Assembly (NCBI GenBank): GCA_913062955.1
Contig: CAJXZP010000046.1
Location: 1 to 33,391, forward strand
Length of the DNA stretch: 33,391 bases
From: an uncultured Flavobacteriales bacterium
GTDB taxonomy: Bacteria; Bacteroidota; Bacteroidia; Flavobacteriales_G; Salibacteraceae
Direction: 5' to 3'
How positions within the stretch are numbered: the stretch's first letter is position 1; each line of letters starts with the position of its first letter. Positions 1 to 8,713 of the stretch are shown here, in pieces. A program made the translations under genes and the position numbers. The notes under the pieces were generated by a model. That model did no database searches and had not been told where the DNA came from. It worked only from the letters and a program-made list of their open reading frames with translations.

Positions 1-460
1 GAGTAACAAAAACCTTTACATCCAATCGGGTGATTACATTGTCATGATTGTAGGGGGGCCAAATGCCCGTAAAGATTACCACTTTAATGAAACCGAAGAG
101 TTGTTTTTTCAGCTAAAAGGAGATATCAATGTTCGGATCCAAGAAAATGGAAAAGCACGCGATATCGCTATTAAGGAAGGGGAAATGTTCTTACTTCCAG
201 CACGTATACCCCATTCACCCATGCGGGGTGAAAATACCGTTGGTTTGGTTATTGAACGTAAACGTGGCGGTGATTTGAAAGATGGTTTGATGTGGTTTTG
301 CGATGAATGTAATTCGAATCTGCACCAAGTATTCTTTCCATTGGAGGATGTAGAAAAAGATTTCTTACCGAGATTTAAAGAGTTTTATGCCTCCGAGGAT
401 TTACGTAAATGTAAACGTTGCGGTCATACCATGGAGACCGACCCAAGATTTGTTGAATAA
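1..460 (+). CDS. nbaC: 3-hydroxyanthranilate 3,4-dioxygenase, 5' truncated by window edge
   Basis: Cupin dioxygenase that opens the ring of 3-hydroxyanthranilate to 2-amino-3-carboxymuconate semialdehyde (ACMS) in the kynurenine pathway; cytoplasmic. The reading frame is open from base 2, and the residues before the first ATG (base 44) still match the family (SGDYIVMIVGGPNARKDYH), so the true start lies upstream of the window and the ATG at 44 is internal. Visible iron ligands are the His and Glu of DYHFNETEE and the His of RIPHSP. The C-terminal rubredoxin-like second metal site is complete as two CxxC pairs (CDEC and CKRC), as in the bacterial enzymes. About 25-30 N-terminal residues are missing compared with the usual length of about 175. 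It lies 26 bases before the decarboxylase that consumes its product, so the two form an operon. Identification is firm. Confidence 0.95.
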   Translation, partial: SNKNLYIQSGDYIVMIVGGPNARKDYHFNETEELFFQLKGDINVRIQENGKARDIAIKEGEMFLLPARIPHSPMRGENTVGLVIERKRGGDLKDGLMWFCDECNSNLHQVFFPLEDVEKDFLPRFKEFYASEDLRKCKRCGHTMETDPRFVE

Positions 461-486
461 TTACCCCCACTAGAGATACCAATAAG

Positions 487-1512
487 ATGACAGACTATTC
501 TGGATTAAAAATAGATTCACATACCCATATAATGCCTCGCCATATTCCTGATTTCGCTAAGAAATTTGGATACGAAGGATTTATCATGTTGCACCATCAC
601 GATCATGATGATAAGGTGGATATGATGCAAGGCGATAAGTTTTTTAGAACGGTTGAACCCAATCTATTTGATCCGCAAACAAGAATTGATGATTATAAAT
701 TAAACCATACACAAGTGCAAGTTATTTGTACGGTGCCGGTTTTATTTGCCTATTTCGCCAAACCAGAACACGGGTATGAAGTGGCTAAATTTTTGAATGA
801 TGATATCGCACAAACGGTTCATGATAACCCAAAAAACTACATTGGTCTGGGAACATTACCCATGCAGGATGTAGACCTTTCGGTGAAAGAGTTACACCGG
901 ATTAAAAAAATTGGTTTAGCCGGAATTCAAATTGGTTCCAATATTAATGATATGAACCTAAACGAAGAGGTGTTTTTTCCGATTTGGAAAACATGTCAGG
1001 AATTAGGTTTGGCTATTATGGTTCACCCATGGAACATGATGGGTTTCAACGAAATTAAAAAATACTGGCTACCATGGTTAGTAGGTATGCCGGCCGAAAC
1101 AACCCGAGCAGCTGCGTCCATGATTTTTGGAGGCGTATTCGAAAAGTTCCCCGCATTACGGGTGATGTTCTCACATGCGGGTGGTTCTTTGATTCCAACC
1201 ATTGGCAGATTAGAACACGGATTTAATTGCCGTCCTGATTTGGTAGCCGTAGATAATCCACATAACCCAAGAAACTACTTTGGTAAGTTTTGGGTAGATA
1301 GTATTACACACGATCCGGATTTATTGCATTACATCATCAAACAAATCGGTACCGAAAGAATTACCTTAGGGAGTGATTATCCTTTCCCTTTAGGCGATTT
1401 GGAGATAGGTAAATTCATTTTGGATATGGGATTAACCCCTAAACAAGTGGAAGATATTTATTGTAATTCTCCCCTAGAATGGTTAGGATTAAATAAGTCA
1501 CAGTTTCTGTAG
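487..1512 (+). CDS. nbaD: 2-amino-3-carboxymuconate-6-semialdehyde decarboxylase (ACMSD)
   Basis: Amidohydrolase-superfamily, zinc-dependent decarboxylase that converts ACMS to 2-aminomuconate semialdehyde. This diverts the intermediate from spontaneous cyclisation to quinolinate (the NAD route) into catabolism. The 341-residue length is normal for ACMSD. The metal and catalytic residues are all in place: H12 and H14 of the HTH motif near the N-terminus, H180 in MVHPWNMMG, H230 in FSHAGG and D297 in LGSDYPFP. The start ATG at 487 is favoured because the HxH strand follows within 12 residues, as expected. It sits directly downstream of the dioxygenase that makes its substrate and is followed after 3 bases by the patatin gene, so all three are probably co-transcribed. 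Specificity is inferred from family resemblance together with this neighbour. Confidence 0.93.
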   Translation: MTDYSGLKIDSHTHIMPRHIPDFAKKFGYEGFIMLHHHDHDDKVDMMQGDKFFRTVEPNLFDPQTRIDDYKLNHTQVQVICTVPVLFAYFAKPEHGYEVAKFLNDDIAQTVHDNPKNYIGLGTLPMQDVDLSVKELHRIKKIGLAGIQIGSNINDMNLNEEVFFPIWKTCQELGLAIMVHPWNMMGFNEIKKYWLPWLVGMPAETTRAAASMIFGGVFEKFPALRVMFSHAGGSLIPTIGRLEHGFNCRPDLVAVDNPHNPRNYFGKFWVDSITHDPDLLHYIIKQIGTERITLGSDYPFPLGDLEIGKFILDMGLTPKQVEDIYCNSPLEWLGLNKSQFL

Positions 1513-1515
1513 CGA

Positions 1516-3861
1516 ATGAAAAAAAGACTTCTACTCGTACTATTTATTTTTATGATTTTGGGCAACGGATTTGCGCAGGACCTACAATCGAATACGGTTA
1601 AAAAACGACCCCGTATCGGATTGGTATTGAGTGGAGGAGGTGCCAAAGGTTTTGCCCATATTGGAGTCATTAAGCTTTTAGAAGAAGTGGGGATAATTCC
1701 CGATTATGTGACCGGTACAAGTATGGGGAGTGTTGTAGGTGCTTTATACTCCATGGGCTACACGGTGGCCGAAATGGAAGAAATAGCAGATACCACCCAT
1801 TGGAACAAGGTGCTTTCAAATACCGTTTCTTTAAAAGAAATAACGGTGGCTGAAAAGGTCTACTACGGCACTTTTTTAACCGAGTTGGATGTGCGGAAAA
1901 CAGGAGTGACTTTACCGGGTGGGTTGATTGAAGGACAGAATTTACTGCAAACGTTGTCCGCTTTAACGCAGCCCGTGCATGGGATCAATAGTTTTCTTGA
2001 TTTTCCGATTCCCTTTACTTGTGTGGCTACAGATATTGTAAATGGAGTTCCAGTAGCCATCAATCAAGGGGATATTACCACCGCCATTCGAGCCAGTATG
2101 GCCATTCCAACCGCCTTTACTCCAGTAGCGTATGATACCCTCTTATTGATTGATGGCGGATGGACCCGTAATCTACCCGTGCAAGAAGCCAAGGATATGG
2201 GAGCGGATATCATTATTTCTGTAGATGTAGGTGCTCCCTTGAAAACCAAAGAGGAACTACGGAGTATGATTTCTATTTTGGATCAAACGGCTTGGCTTTT
2301 GAGTGTTCAGGATACCAAAAAGCAATTGGAAATGAGTGATTACGTGATTCGCCCTCAAGTGAGTAATTTCTCCACCTTCGATTTTGATCTGGCTGATTCC
2401 ATTATGGAAAAAGGGTACGAGCAGGCGGTAAAGCAGCGGTCTGAATTGGAAGCGTTGGCCATGAGAATTTATCCAAACGGTAGAAATGACGTGCGGATTC
2501 AAAAGCCCAACACGCATACGGTGTATCTCATTTCAAAGGTGACCGTGGAAGGGTGTAAGTACACCTCCGAAAAATTTGTTACGGGTCGGTTGAATTCCTT
2601 GAAAAAGGATACCGTAACCATGGAGGATATTGAAAAGGAAATTGGTTTGCTTTTTGGATCCATGTATTACAAAAAGGTAGGTTTTGATGTGATCCCTACC
2701 AGCGATTCTACCCAAACCTTACATGTGAAGGTGGTCGAAGACAACCCCGCTAAACTGAAACTTTCCTTTTATTACGATACCGAAAATAGCTTGGGATTAA
2801 ACGTGAATTTAACCGTTAGAAATTTAGTACTGAAAAACTCTCGTTTAATTTTTGATGGGTTTATTTCGGAGAATCCAATTTTTGGATTTAAATATTTAAA
2901 GTATATCGGGATTGATCAAAAGGGCTTTGTATATGCAGATGTAGAGATGACCAAGGATTCCCGTTTTACAGGAACCAATCTATACGGACAACCGAGTGAT
3001 TTTAACTACCAAGAGTTTATTGGTAATTTGGGACTGGCTTATTCCATCAATAATAGTTGGGTGTTTGCCGTAGAAGCAGGGGCTTTAGGAGCCAAAGCAA
3101 CTCCTACATCCAACCCCGATAGCCTAATTAAAGACATTCGACAATCCCAGATGCCCTTGCAGGCTATTTTAAGTTTGAATACCTTAAACAAAGCCGTGTT
3201 TCCTACCAAAGGCACACGAATGCATGCTTCTGCAAGTTATAGTTTTGATATTAACATGAAGGCTAAATTACAACCCGAAATTACCAGTATTGCCCCCGAA
3301 GAGGTAAATGAAACCTTGCAGGTGGATCCCTATTTTGTGTATCAATTTACCATACAACATTTTGTTCCAGTCCGGACGAACCTATCCGTGTACTTGGACG
3401 TTAAAATGGACTTCGCTACCTCTACCAATATTGGTTTCAATGATTATATAAAAGTGGGTGGAATTGCCCCCATTCTTAAAACAGGATCCCCATTTTGGGG
3501 ATTGAAAAGAAACGAAATTGGTTTGACTCAAATGGCATCCCTATCCGTAGGTTTTCAATGGAATGTGATCGGTTCGCTTTATTTTAAAGGAAAAGTGAAT
3601 TATTTGAACTCTAAATACCCCATGGATTTGTTTAATGGAAATGAAGGAGATCCGGTCCAATTTATTGATGAACCAGCCCCTCATAAATTTAAACTGAATG
3701 GAGAGTATCTGGAAGAAATTTGGGGCTATGGAGGGGAGTTAGCTTATGATTCACCTATCGGTCCAATTCGGGCATTGGTGCATTATAGCCCCAAAACCAA
3801 TGTGGCCCATTTTTTTATGGGTATCGGTTATAATATATTCAAGTCTAGAGGCGATTTTTAA
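1516..3861 (+). CDS. Patatin-like phospholipase with C-terminal outer-membrane barrel
   Basis: A 781-residue exported protein. A signal peptide (residues 1-21, ending GFAQ) is followed by a patatin domain at about 35-300. It has the glycine-rich oxyanion motif GGGAKG, the nucleophile S69 in GTSMGS, and the dyad aspartate D213 in DGGW, so it should be an active serine-aspartate lipid acyl hydrolase. After about residue 340 come a POTRA-like segment and a long beta-rich part resembling the surface-antigen (BamA/Omp85-type) barrel. This is the PlpD-type arrangement (type Vd secretion), in which barrel and esterase are one chain; in Bacteroidota such proteins are common and their substrates mostly unknown. 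The gene begins 3 bases after the ACMSD stop, so translation is probably coupled, although a functional link to the kynurenine pathway is not obvious. No terminator is seen before the next promoter. Confidence 0.92.
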   Translation: MKKRLLLVLFIFMILGNGFAQDLQSNTVKKRPRIGLVLSGGGAKGFAHIGVIKLLEEVGIIPDYVTGTSMGSVVGALYSMGYTVAEMEEIADTTHWNKVLSNTVSLKEITVAEKVYYGTFLTELDVRKTGVTLPGGLIEGQNLLQTLSALTQPVHGINSFLDFPIPFTCVATDIVNGVPVAINQGDITTAIRASMAIPTAFTPVAYDTLLLIDGGWTRNLPVQEAKDMGADIIISVDVGAPLKTKEELRSMISILDQTAWLLSVQDTKKQLEMSDYVIRPQVSNFSTFDFDLADSIMEKGYEQAVKQRSELEALAMRIYPNGRNDVRIQKPNTHTVYLISKVTVEGCKYTSEKFVTGRLNSLKKDTVTMEDIEKEIGLLFGSMYYKKVGFDVIPTSDSTQTLHVKVVEDNPAKLKLSFYYDTENSLGLNVNLTVRNLVLKNSRLIFDGFISENPIFGFKYLKYIGIDQKGFVYADVEMTKDSRFTGTNLYGQPSDFNYQEFIGNLGLAYSINNSWVFAVEAGALGAKATPTSNPDSLIKDIRQSQMPLQAILSLNTLNKAVFPTKGTRMHASASYSFDINMKAKLQPEITSIAPEEVNETLQVDPYFVYQFTIQHFVPVRTNLSVYLDVKMDFATSTNIGFNDYIKVGGIAPILKTGSPFWGLKRNEIGLTQMASLSVGFQWNVIGSLYFKGKVNYLNSKYPMDLFNGNEGDPVQFIDEPAPHKFKLNGEYLEEIWGYGGELAYDSPIGPIRALVHYSPKTNVAHFFMGIGYNIFKSRGDF

Positions 3862-3952
3862 TCTGAACCCTTCCAATACTTGTATTACAATTACTTAAGA
3901 ATTCTATCTAGGAATCCAAGCTATTAAGTGGTCGTTAACTCTTTCTTTATAT

Positions 3953-3960
3953 TACTTTTG
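3953..3960 (+). promoter_or_regulatory. TAnnTTTG promoter element (-7) for the amidophosphoribosyltransferase gene
   Basis: TACTTTTG is a perfect match to the Bacteroidota -7 box. Transcription would start near 3966, leaving a leader of only about 10 bases before ATG 3977. No clear TTG is seen at -33. Confidence 0.6.
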
Positions 3961-3976
3961 CAGCAAATCGTGAAAT

Positions 3977-5878
3977 ATGAGTGATGCCATCCAACACGAA
4001 TGCGGAATCGCATTTGTACGTCTTTTAAAGCCATTAACTTATTACAAAGAGAAGTACGGAACATCGTTCTACGGGCTCAATAAAATGTATCTCCTGATGG
4101 AGAAACAACATAACCGAGGCCAAGACGGAGTGGGTTTAGCGAACATTAAGCTAAACATGAAACCCGGTCAACGTTACATTTCACGACAACGATCGGTAGA
4201 TCAACAACCCATTAAAGATGTTTTTCAACATGTGAATTCTCGTTTCCAAAAGTATGTAGGAAAGGACGCAGAGAAATTGAATGATGTGGAATACCTAAAG
4301 CAAAATGAAGCCTTTACCGGAGAAGTTTTCTTAGGCCATTTACGTTACGGAACTTACGGTAAAAACTCTATTGAAGCATGTCACCCCTTTTTACGTCAAA
4401 ATAATTGGATGACTAGAAATCTCGTATTGGCTGGGAACTTTAACCTTACCAATGTAGATGAGCTTTTTGATATTTTGGTACGTATTGGGCAACATCCGAA
4501 AGGAAAGACCGATACCGTTACCGTAATGGAGAAAATTGGGCATTTCTTAGATGTAGAAAATCAAGAATTATTTGATAAGTACAAAACCTTAGGGTATAGT
4601 AATGAAGAAATAACCGGTTTAATTGCTAAGAATCTGGATATTGGAAATATTCTAAAGCGAGCTTCAGAGTCCTGGGATGGTGGGTATTTAATGAGTGGAA
4701 TTATGGGGCATGGAGATGCTTTTGCGTTTCGTGATCCAAATGGTATTCGACCCGCTTATTATTACCAAGATGACGAGGTAATAGTTGTGGCATCTGAAAG
4801 ACCCGCTATTCAAACCACCTTCAATGTAGATTACGATAAAGTAAAAGAATTAGAACGTGGTCAAGCCATTATTGTGAAGTCGGATGGTACCATTAAGTTT
4901 GAACAAATTATTGAACCGAAAGAAAATTTAGCCTGTTCATTTGAACGTATTTATTTCTCCAGAGGATCGGATAGAGAGATTTATCAAGAACGGCAAGATT
5001 TAGGAAAGAATATTTTTCCTAAAGTAATGGAAAGCCTAAAAGGTGATTTAGAAAATACCGTGTTCTCATTTATTCCAAATACGGCAGAAGTGTCCTTTTA
5101 CGGTTTAATGAAAGCGGCCAACGATCACCTTAATGTTCGTAAGGCGAAAGAAATTTCTGACTTGGGTGCGGAAGCAACACCAGAGAAAATAGCGGAAATT
5201 TTATCGGAAACCATTCGGATGGATAAATTGGCGATTAAGGATGCCAAATTACGTACGTTTATTACTCAAGATGAAGGTAGAAATGACTTAGTAGCACATG
5301 TATATGATGTGACTTACGGAGTTGTGAAAAATGGGAAAGATACCTTGGTGATGATTGATGATTCCATTGTTAGAGGAACCACTTTAAAACAAAGTATACT
5401 TCGAATTTTGGATACTTTACACCCAAAGAAAATAATTATTGTTTCCTCTGCTCCTCAAATTCGTTACCCCGATTGTTATGGAATTGACATGGCGCGTATG
5501 GGCGATTTTATTGCCTTTAGAGCAGCCGTTGCTTTGTTAGAAGATCGAGGAATGTCCAAGTTATTGGATGAGGTGTATAAAAAATGTAAAGCACAAGAAT
5601 CCTTACCCAAATCAGAAATTAGAAACTACGTAAGTGAAGTTTATGATCCCTTTACCGTAGAAGAAATATCGGCTAAGATTGCAGAATTGGTTACTCCTGC
5701 TGAAATTAATGCGGAAGTAGAAGTGATTTACCAAGGTTTAGCCGGTTTAAAAGAAGCATGTCCTAAAAACCCGGGTGATTGGTATTTCTCTGGTAAATAT
5801 CCTACCCCTGGTGGATTCAAAGTAGTGAATAAAGCATTCATGAACTACATGGAAGGAAGTAACGAGAGAGCGTATTAA
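3977..5878 (+). CDS. purF: Amidophosphoribosyltransferase, long Bacteroidota form
   Basis: First committed enzyme of purine synthesis: the N-terminal glutaminase (class II, Ntn hydrolase) gives ammonia that the phosphoribosyltransferase domain adds to PRPP. The glutaminase nucleophile is C9 in HECGIAF, so eight residues would have to be removed to expose it, or the enzyme works unprocessed. GHLRYGT matches the substrate-binding loop. The PRPP loop (IDDSIVRGTT), followed by SSAPQIRYPDCYGIDM, is intact. At 633 residues it is over 100 longer than classical PurF, and the oxyanion segment reads LAGNFNLTN where classical PurF has LAHNGNLTN (Gly replaced by Phe). It could therefore be a paralogue with altered activity beside a standard PurF elsewhere in the genome. 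It is a single-gene unit with its own promoter and terminator. Confidence 0.88.
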   Translation: MSDAIQHECGIAFVRLLKPLTYYKEKYGTSFYGLNKMYLLMEKQHNRGQDGVGLANIKLNMKPGQRYISRQRSVDQQPIKDVFQHVNSRFQKYVGKDAEKLNDVEYLKQNEAFTGEVFLGHLRYGTYGKNSIEACHPFLRQNNWMTRNLVLAGNFNLTNVDELFDILVRIGQHPKGKTDTVTVMEKIGHFLDVENQELFDKYKTLGYSNEEITGLIAKNLDIGNILKRASESWDGGYLMSGIMGHGDAFAFRDPNGIRPAYYYQDDEVIVVASERPAIQTTFNVDYDKVKELERGQAIIVKSDGTIKFEQIIEPKENLACSFERIYFSRGSDREIYQERQDLGKNIFPKVMESLKGDLENTVFSFIPNTAEVSFYGLMKAANDHLNVRKAKEISDLGAEATPEKIAEILSETIRMDKLAIKDAKLRTFITQDEGRNDLVAHVYDVTYGVVKNGKDTLVMIDDSIVRGTTLKQSILRILDTLHPKKIIIVSSAPQIRYPDCYGIDMARMGDFIAFRAAVALLEDRGMSKLLDEVYKKCKAQESLPKSEIRNYVSEVYDPFTVEEISAKIAELVTPAEINAEVEVIYQGLAGLKEACPKNPGDWYFSGKYPTPGGFKVVNKAFMNYMEGSNERAY

Positions 5879-5909
5879 AAAACGTTTTAAGAATTATAAT
5901 ATTTGGAAG

Positions 5910-5942
5910 GCCTCACATGTTTATGTGAGGCTTTTCTGTTTT
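5910..5942 (+). terminator. Intrinsic terminator after amidophosphoribosyltransferase
   Basis: Perfect 9-bp stem (5910-5918 GCCTCACAT with 5923-5931 ATGTGAGGC), four-base loop GTTT, then TTTTCTGTTTT. Confidence 0.9.
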
Positions 5943-5985
5943 CTGTATTATTATTATTATTGACATCTAATAATAACTCAAAATT

Positions 5986-7584
5986 ATGAAACCTATTCTT
6001 ACTCTTATCCTTGGTTTAATTTCTATTCTCGGCTTTTCTCAAACGCCAACCATTTCTTTTCAGAAAATATTTGGAGGTAGTAGTAATGAATTTCCGTATG
6101 ATATGATTCAATTACCAAATGGAGATTTGGTTGTTTGTGGCTCATCCAATTCAGATATTTCGGGTAACAAAACAGAAAATGGTTTTGGAGGCAAAGATTA
6201 TTGGGTTTTTCAAATCGCACCTGATGGTACTATTGAATGGCAAATGACTCTTGGTGGTGCTATGGATGATGTTCCTTCTTCTATTATTCAAACTCCAGAT
6301 GGTGGTTTTTTGATAAATGGTTATTCCAATTCACCCATTTCGGGTAATAAAACCTCTTCTAATTATGGGAGTTGGGATGTTTGGTTGGTTAAAATTTCAT
6401 CTGTAGGTCAATTGGAATGGCAAAAAAATTATGGAGGTCAGGATACTGATGTTGGAGGACCAATGCTCGTTTTACCCAATAGTAACATTCTGATTTGTAA
6501 CTCTTCTACGTCAGGGGTTTCGGGTACCAAAACCAAACCGTCTAAGGGAGGTCATGATGTTTGGGTGTTAACTGTGGATGAATTAGGAAATGTTATAAGA
6601 GAAGAAGTGTATGGGGGTTCAGGTTCTGAAATAATGAATGATGTACAGCTCATAAGTGCAAACCGTATTGTTTTTACGGGTAGGTCTGATTCCGATATCT
6701 CTGGAGATAAGAATCAAAATAGTTTTGGAGGAACCGATTACTGGACGCTTATTACAGATATTGATGGGGGAATTCACTATTCATCTACAGAGGGGGGGGA
6801 TTATTTTGATGGGGCAAAATCGGTGGTAAGTAGAAATAATGAGTTGGTTTTGTTTGGGCGGTCTAGTTCGGATGTTTCGGGTTCAAAAACGGTAGCGGAA
6901 TACGGTTTTGGGGATTTTTGGTGTGTAGGACTTGATAGTAACTTGAATCGTAAATGGGAGACTGTATTGGGTGGCTCAAGTATGGAATGTAAAGCGGGAG
7001 ATGTTGCAGGCGTATATTACAGTGCTATTCATCAATATGTCATTTGTGGGAGCTCTTTATCTGATGTTTCAGGAAATAAAACGATGGGTGCATTCGATGT
7101 GGGTTATGGCGACTTATGGATGGTGGGGTTGGATACGTTTGGTGTAAAACAATTTGAATTTGTAGCTGGTGGAGACGGTGAAGACCTATTTGGACAAATA
7201 ATAGCCTCTAACAACAATACATTAATAGTAGTAGGATTAACTTGGTCAGGTATTTCTGGTAATAAAACGGAAGCTAACTACGGGGAAGGGGATATTTGGC
7301 TTATCGAACTAGATTTTCAAGTAAGTATAAAAGTAGTGGTCAATAACACCGATTTAAAAGCGTTCCCTAATCCTACATCTACGGTGCTTACTTTTTCCTT
7401 ACCAATGACCGTTAATCATTCCGAAGTTTCTTTAACGGATATGACCGGTAAGGTGGTGTATTCTAAAAGATTAGAAAGGGTTGACCAGTCGCAAATTGAT
7501 GTGTCTAATATGCCCAATGGAATGTATGTGTTAAGTGTTCTATCTAAGGAATTTCAATACACCAGAAAAGTGGTAATAGAATAA
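5986..7584 (+). CDS. Secreted repeat protein with type IX secretion sorting domain
   Basis: A 532-residue protein. A signal peptide (residues 1-18, ending LGFSQ) is followed by about seven consecutive repeats of 55-65 residues to about residue 445. Each has the pattern GG(S/D)..., a buried strand, then SxSD(I/V)SGxKT...G..D.W. This looks like a propeller or stacked-sheet fold. The last ~75 residues form a type IX sorting domain: FPNPTSTVLTFSLP, then DMTGKVVYS, then MPNGMYVLSV and a basic end. The protein should therefore cross the outer membrane by the Por system and be attached to the surface or released. The repeats resemble anonymous T9SS cargo of gliding or polymer-binding Bacteroidota; no catalytic domain is visible. 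An eight-G run (6792-6799) lies inside the coding sequence. The gene is flanked by two related terminator-like sequences. Confidence 0.9.
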   Translation: MKPILTLILGLISILGFSQTPTISFQKIFGGSSNEFPYDMIQLPNGDLVVCGSSNSDISGNKTENGFGGKDYWVFQIAPDGTIEWQMTLGGAMDDVPSSIIQTPDGGFLINGYSNSPISGNKTSSNYGSWDVWLVKISSVGQLEWQKNYGGQDTDVGGPMLVLPNSNILICNSSTSGVSGTKTKPSKGGHDVWVLTVDELGNVIREEVYGGSGSEIMNDVQLISANRIVFTGRSDSDISGDKNQNSFGGTDYWTLITDIDGGIHYSSTEGGDYFDGAKSVVSRNNELVLFGRSSSDVSGSKTVAEYGFGDFWCVGLDSNLNRKWETVLGGSSMECKAGDVAGVYYSAIHQYVICGSSLSDVSGNKTMGAFDVGYGDLWMVGLDTFGVKQFEFVAGGDGEDLFGQIIASNNNTLIVVGLTWSGISGNKTEANYGEGDIWLIELDFQVSIKVVVNNTDLKAFPNPTSTVLTFSLPMTVNHSEVSLTDMTGKVVYSKRLERVDQSQIDVSNMPNGMYVLSVLSKEFQYTRKVVIE

Positions 7585-7603
7585 TAATCATTCCGATATT
7601 TAG

Positions 7604-7635
7604 AGAAGCCTACCATGAAAATGTGAAGCTTTTTA
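7604..7635 (+). terminator. Degenerate terminator-like hairpin at convergent gene ends
   Basis: The imperfect stem AAGCCTACCAT / ATGTGAAGCTT with loop GAAA runs into TTTTT. Several mismatches weaken it. It resembles the terminator at 5910-5942 in sequence. It lies between the convergent T9SS and polyprenyl synthase genes. Confidence 0.4.
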
Positions 7636-7639
7636 AAAC

Positions 7640-8614
7640 CTACTTCTGTCTATTAATGGTGTAATCTACCATAAGTAACAAGGATTCTTTCGCTTCGCCA
7701 TCAGGAAATTCGAGCAATCTCTTTTTTGCACTTTCGGTATACTCCATCATTTTGGCGGTGGTGTGTTCAATACCGCCACTTTTTAGTACGTATTGAATCA
7801 CCTCATTTACCTTTTTGGAATTCTCGTTATGGTTTTTGATGATGTTGATGTACTTCTTACGTTCCGATTTTGGCGCATTGTTTAGGGCGTAAATCATCGG
7901 TAAAGTCATCTTCTTTTCTTTGATATCGATACCAGTAGGTTTACCGATTTTTGAACCTTCACCAAAATCAAATAAATCATCTTTTAATTGAAACGCCATG
8001 CCCACATCATTCCCAAATAAACGGGCCATTTCAATCATGTCTTTATCTCCTCCAGAAGAAGCGACACCCGAAGCACAACAAGCCGCGATTAAGGTCGCTG
8101 TTTTTTGACGAATAATATCGTAATAAATAGATTCGTCAAAGTTGAGGTTACGCGTTTTTTCCATTTGTAAAAGCTCCCCTTCACTCATTTCTTTCACGGC
8201 ATTCGCTACTATTTTTAAAATGGCGAATTCTTCGTTATTTATCGCTAATAATAAACCTCGGGAGAGCAGGTAATCACCCACTAATACCGCAATCTTATTT
8301 TTCCATAACGCATTGATCGAAAAGAAACCCCTGCGTTCGTACGATACATCTACTACGTCATCGTGTACTAAGGTAGCCGTGTGAAGTAATTCAATTAAGG
8401 AAGCAGCGGTGTAAGTGGATTCCGTTATACCACCATTCATTTTGGCGGTAAGGAATACAAAAAGAGGACGCATTTGCTTCCCTTTTCGCTTAATAATGTA
8501 GTGCATGATTTTGTCAAGTAAAGAAACTCTACTCTTCATAGACGCTCGGAACTTGGCCTCAAATTCCGTCATTTCCGATTTAACCGGAGCTTTTATTTGG
8601 TCTAAAACACTCAT
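7640..8614 (-). CDS. Polyprenyl diphosphate synthase (long-chain, IspB/HepT type)
   Basis: Trans-prenyltransferase that extends farnesyl diphosphate with isopentenyl units to the side chain of menaquinone. In 324 residues both aspartate-rich motifs are intact: D85-D86-V-V-D89 in LVHDDVVD and D212-D213-L-F-D216 in LKDDLFDF. The basic GKQMRP patch that binds the diphosphate of isopentenyl diphosphate is also present. Length and the helices around the first motif fit single-subunit medium/long-chain synthases, although chain length cannot be read reliably from sequence; Flavobacteria usually make MK-6. The ATG at 8614 follows a good promoter (8626-8633) by about 12 bases. Convergent with the T9SS gene, and separated by 99 bases from rlmN on the same strand, so it forms its own unit. 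Confidence 0.92.
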   Translation of the reverse strand: MSVLDQIKAPVKSEMTEFEAKFRASMKSRVSLLDKIMHYIIKRKGKQMRPLFVFLTAKMNGGITESTYTAASLIELLHTATLVHDDVVDVSYERRGFFSINALWKNKIAVLVGDYLLSRGLLLAINNEEFAILKIVANAVKEMSEGELLQMEKTRNLNFDESIYYDIIRQKTATLIAACCASGVASSGGDKDMIEMARLFGNDVGMAFQLKDDLFDFGEGSKIGKPTGIDIKEKKMTLPMIYALNNAPKSERKKYINIIKNHNENSKKVNEVIQYVLKSGGIEHTTAKMMEYTESAKKRLLEFPDGEAKESLLLMVDYTINRQK

Positions 8615-8625
8615 TCAATAAGAAA

Positions 8626-8633
8626 CAAATATA
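8626..8633 (-). promoter_or_regulatory. TAnnTTTG promoter for polyprenyl synthase
   Basis: On the minus strand TATATTTG is a perfect -7 box, with TTG 16 bases upstream as the -33 element. The predicted leader is about 6 bases. Confidence 0.65.
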
Positions 8634-8713
8634 CGTGTCGTACAGAAATCAAGGGAACACAAAAGGGGATATTTGAGAAAATAAATGAAGGGGCAATGAA
8701 TCAGGCTTTTATC

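Noticed and set aside
5946-5961. Run of ATT triplets before the T9SS gene
   Set aside because: Short and imperfect; no evidence that it affects expression.
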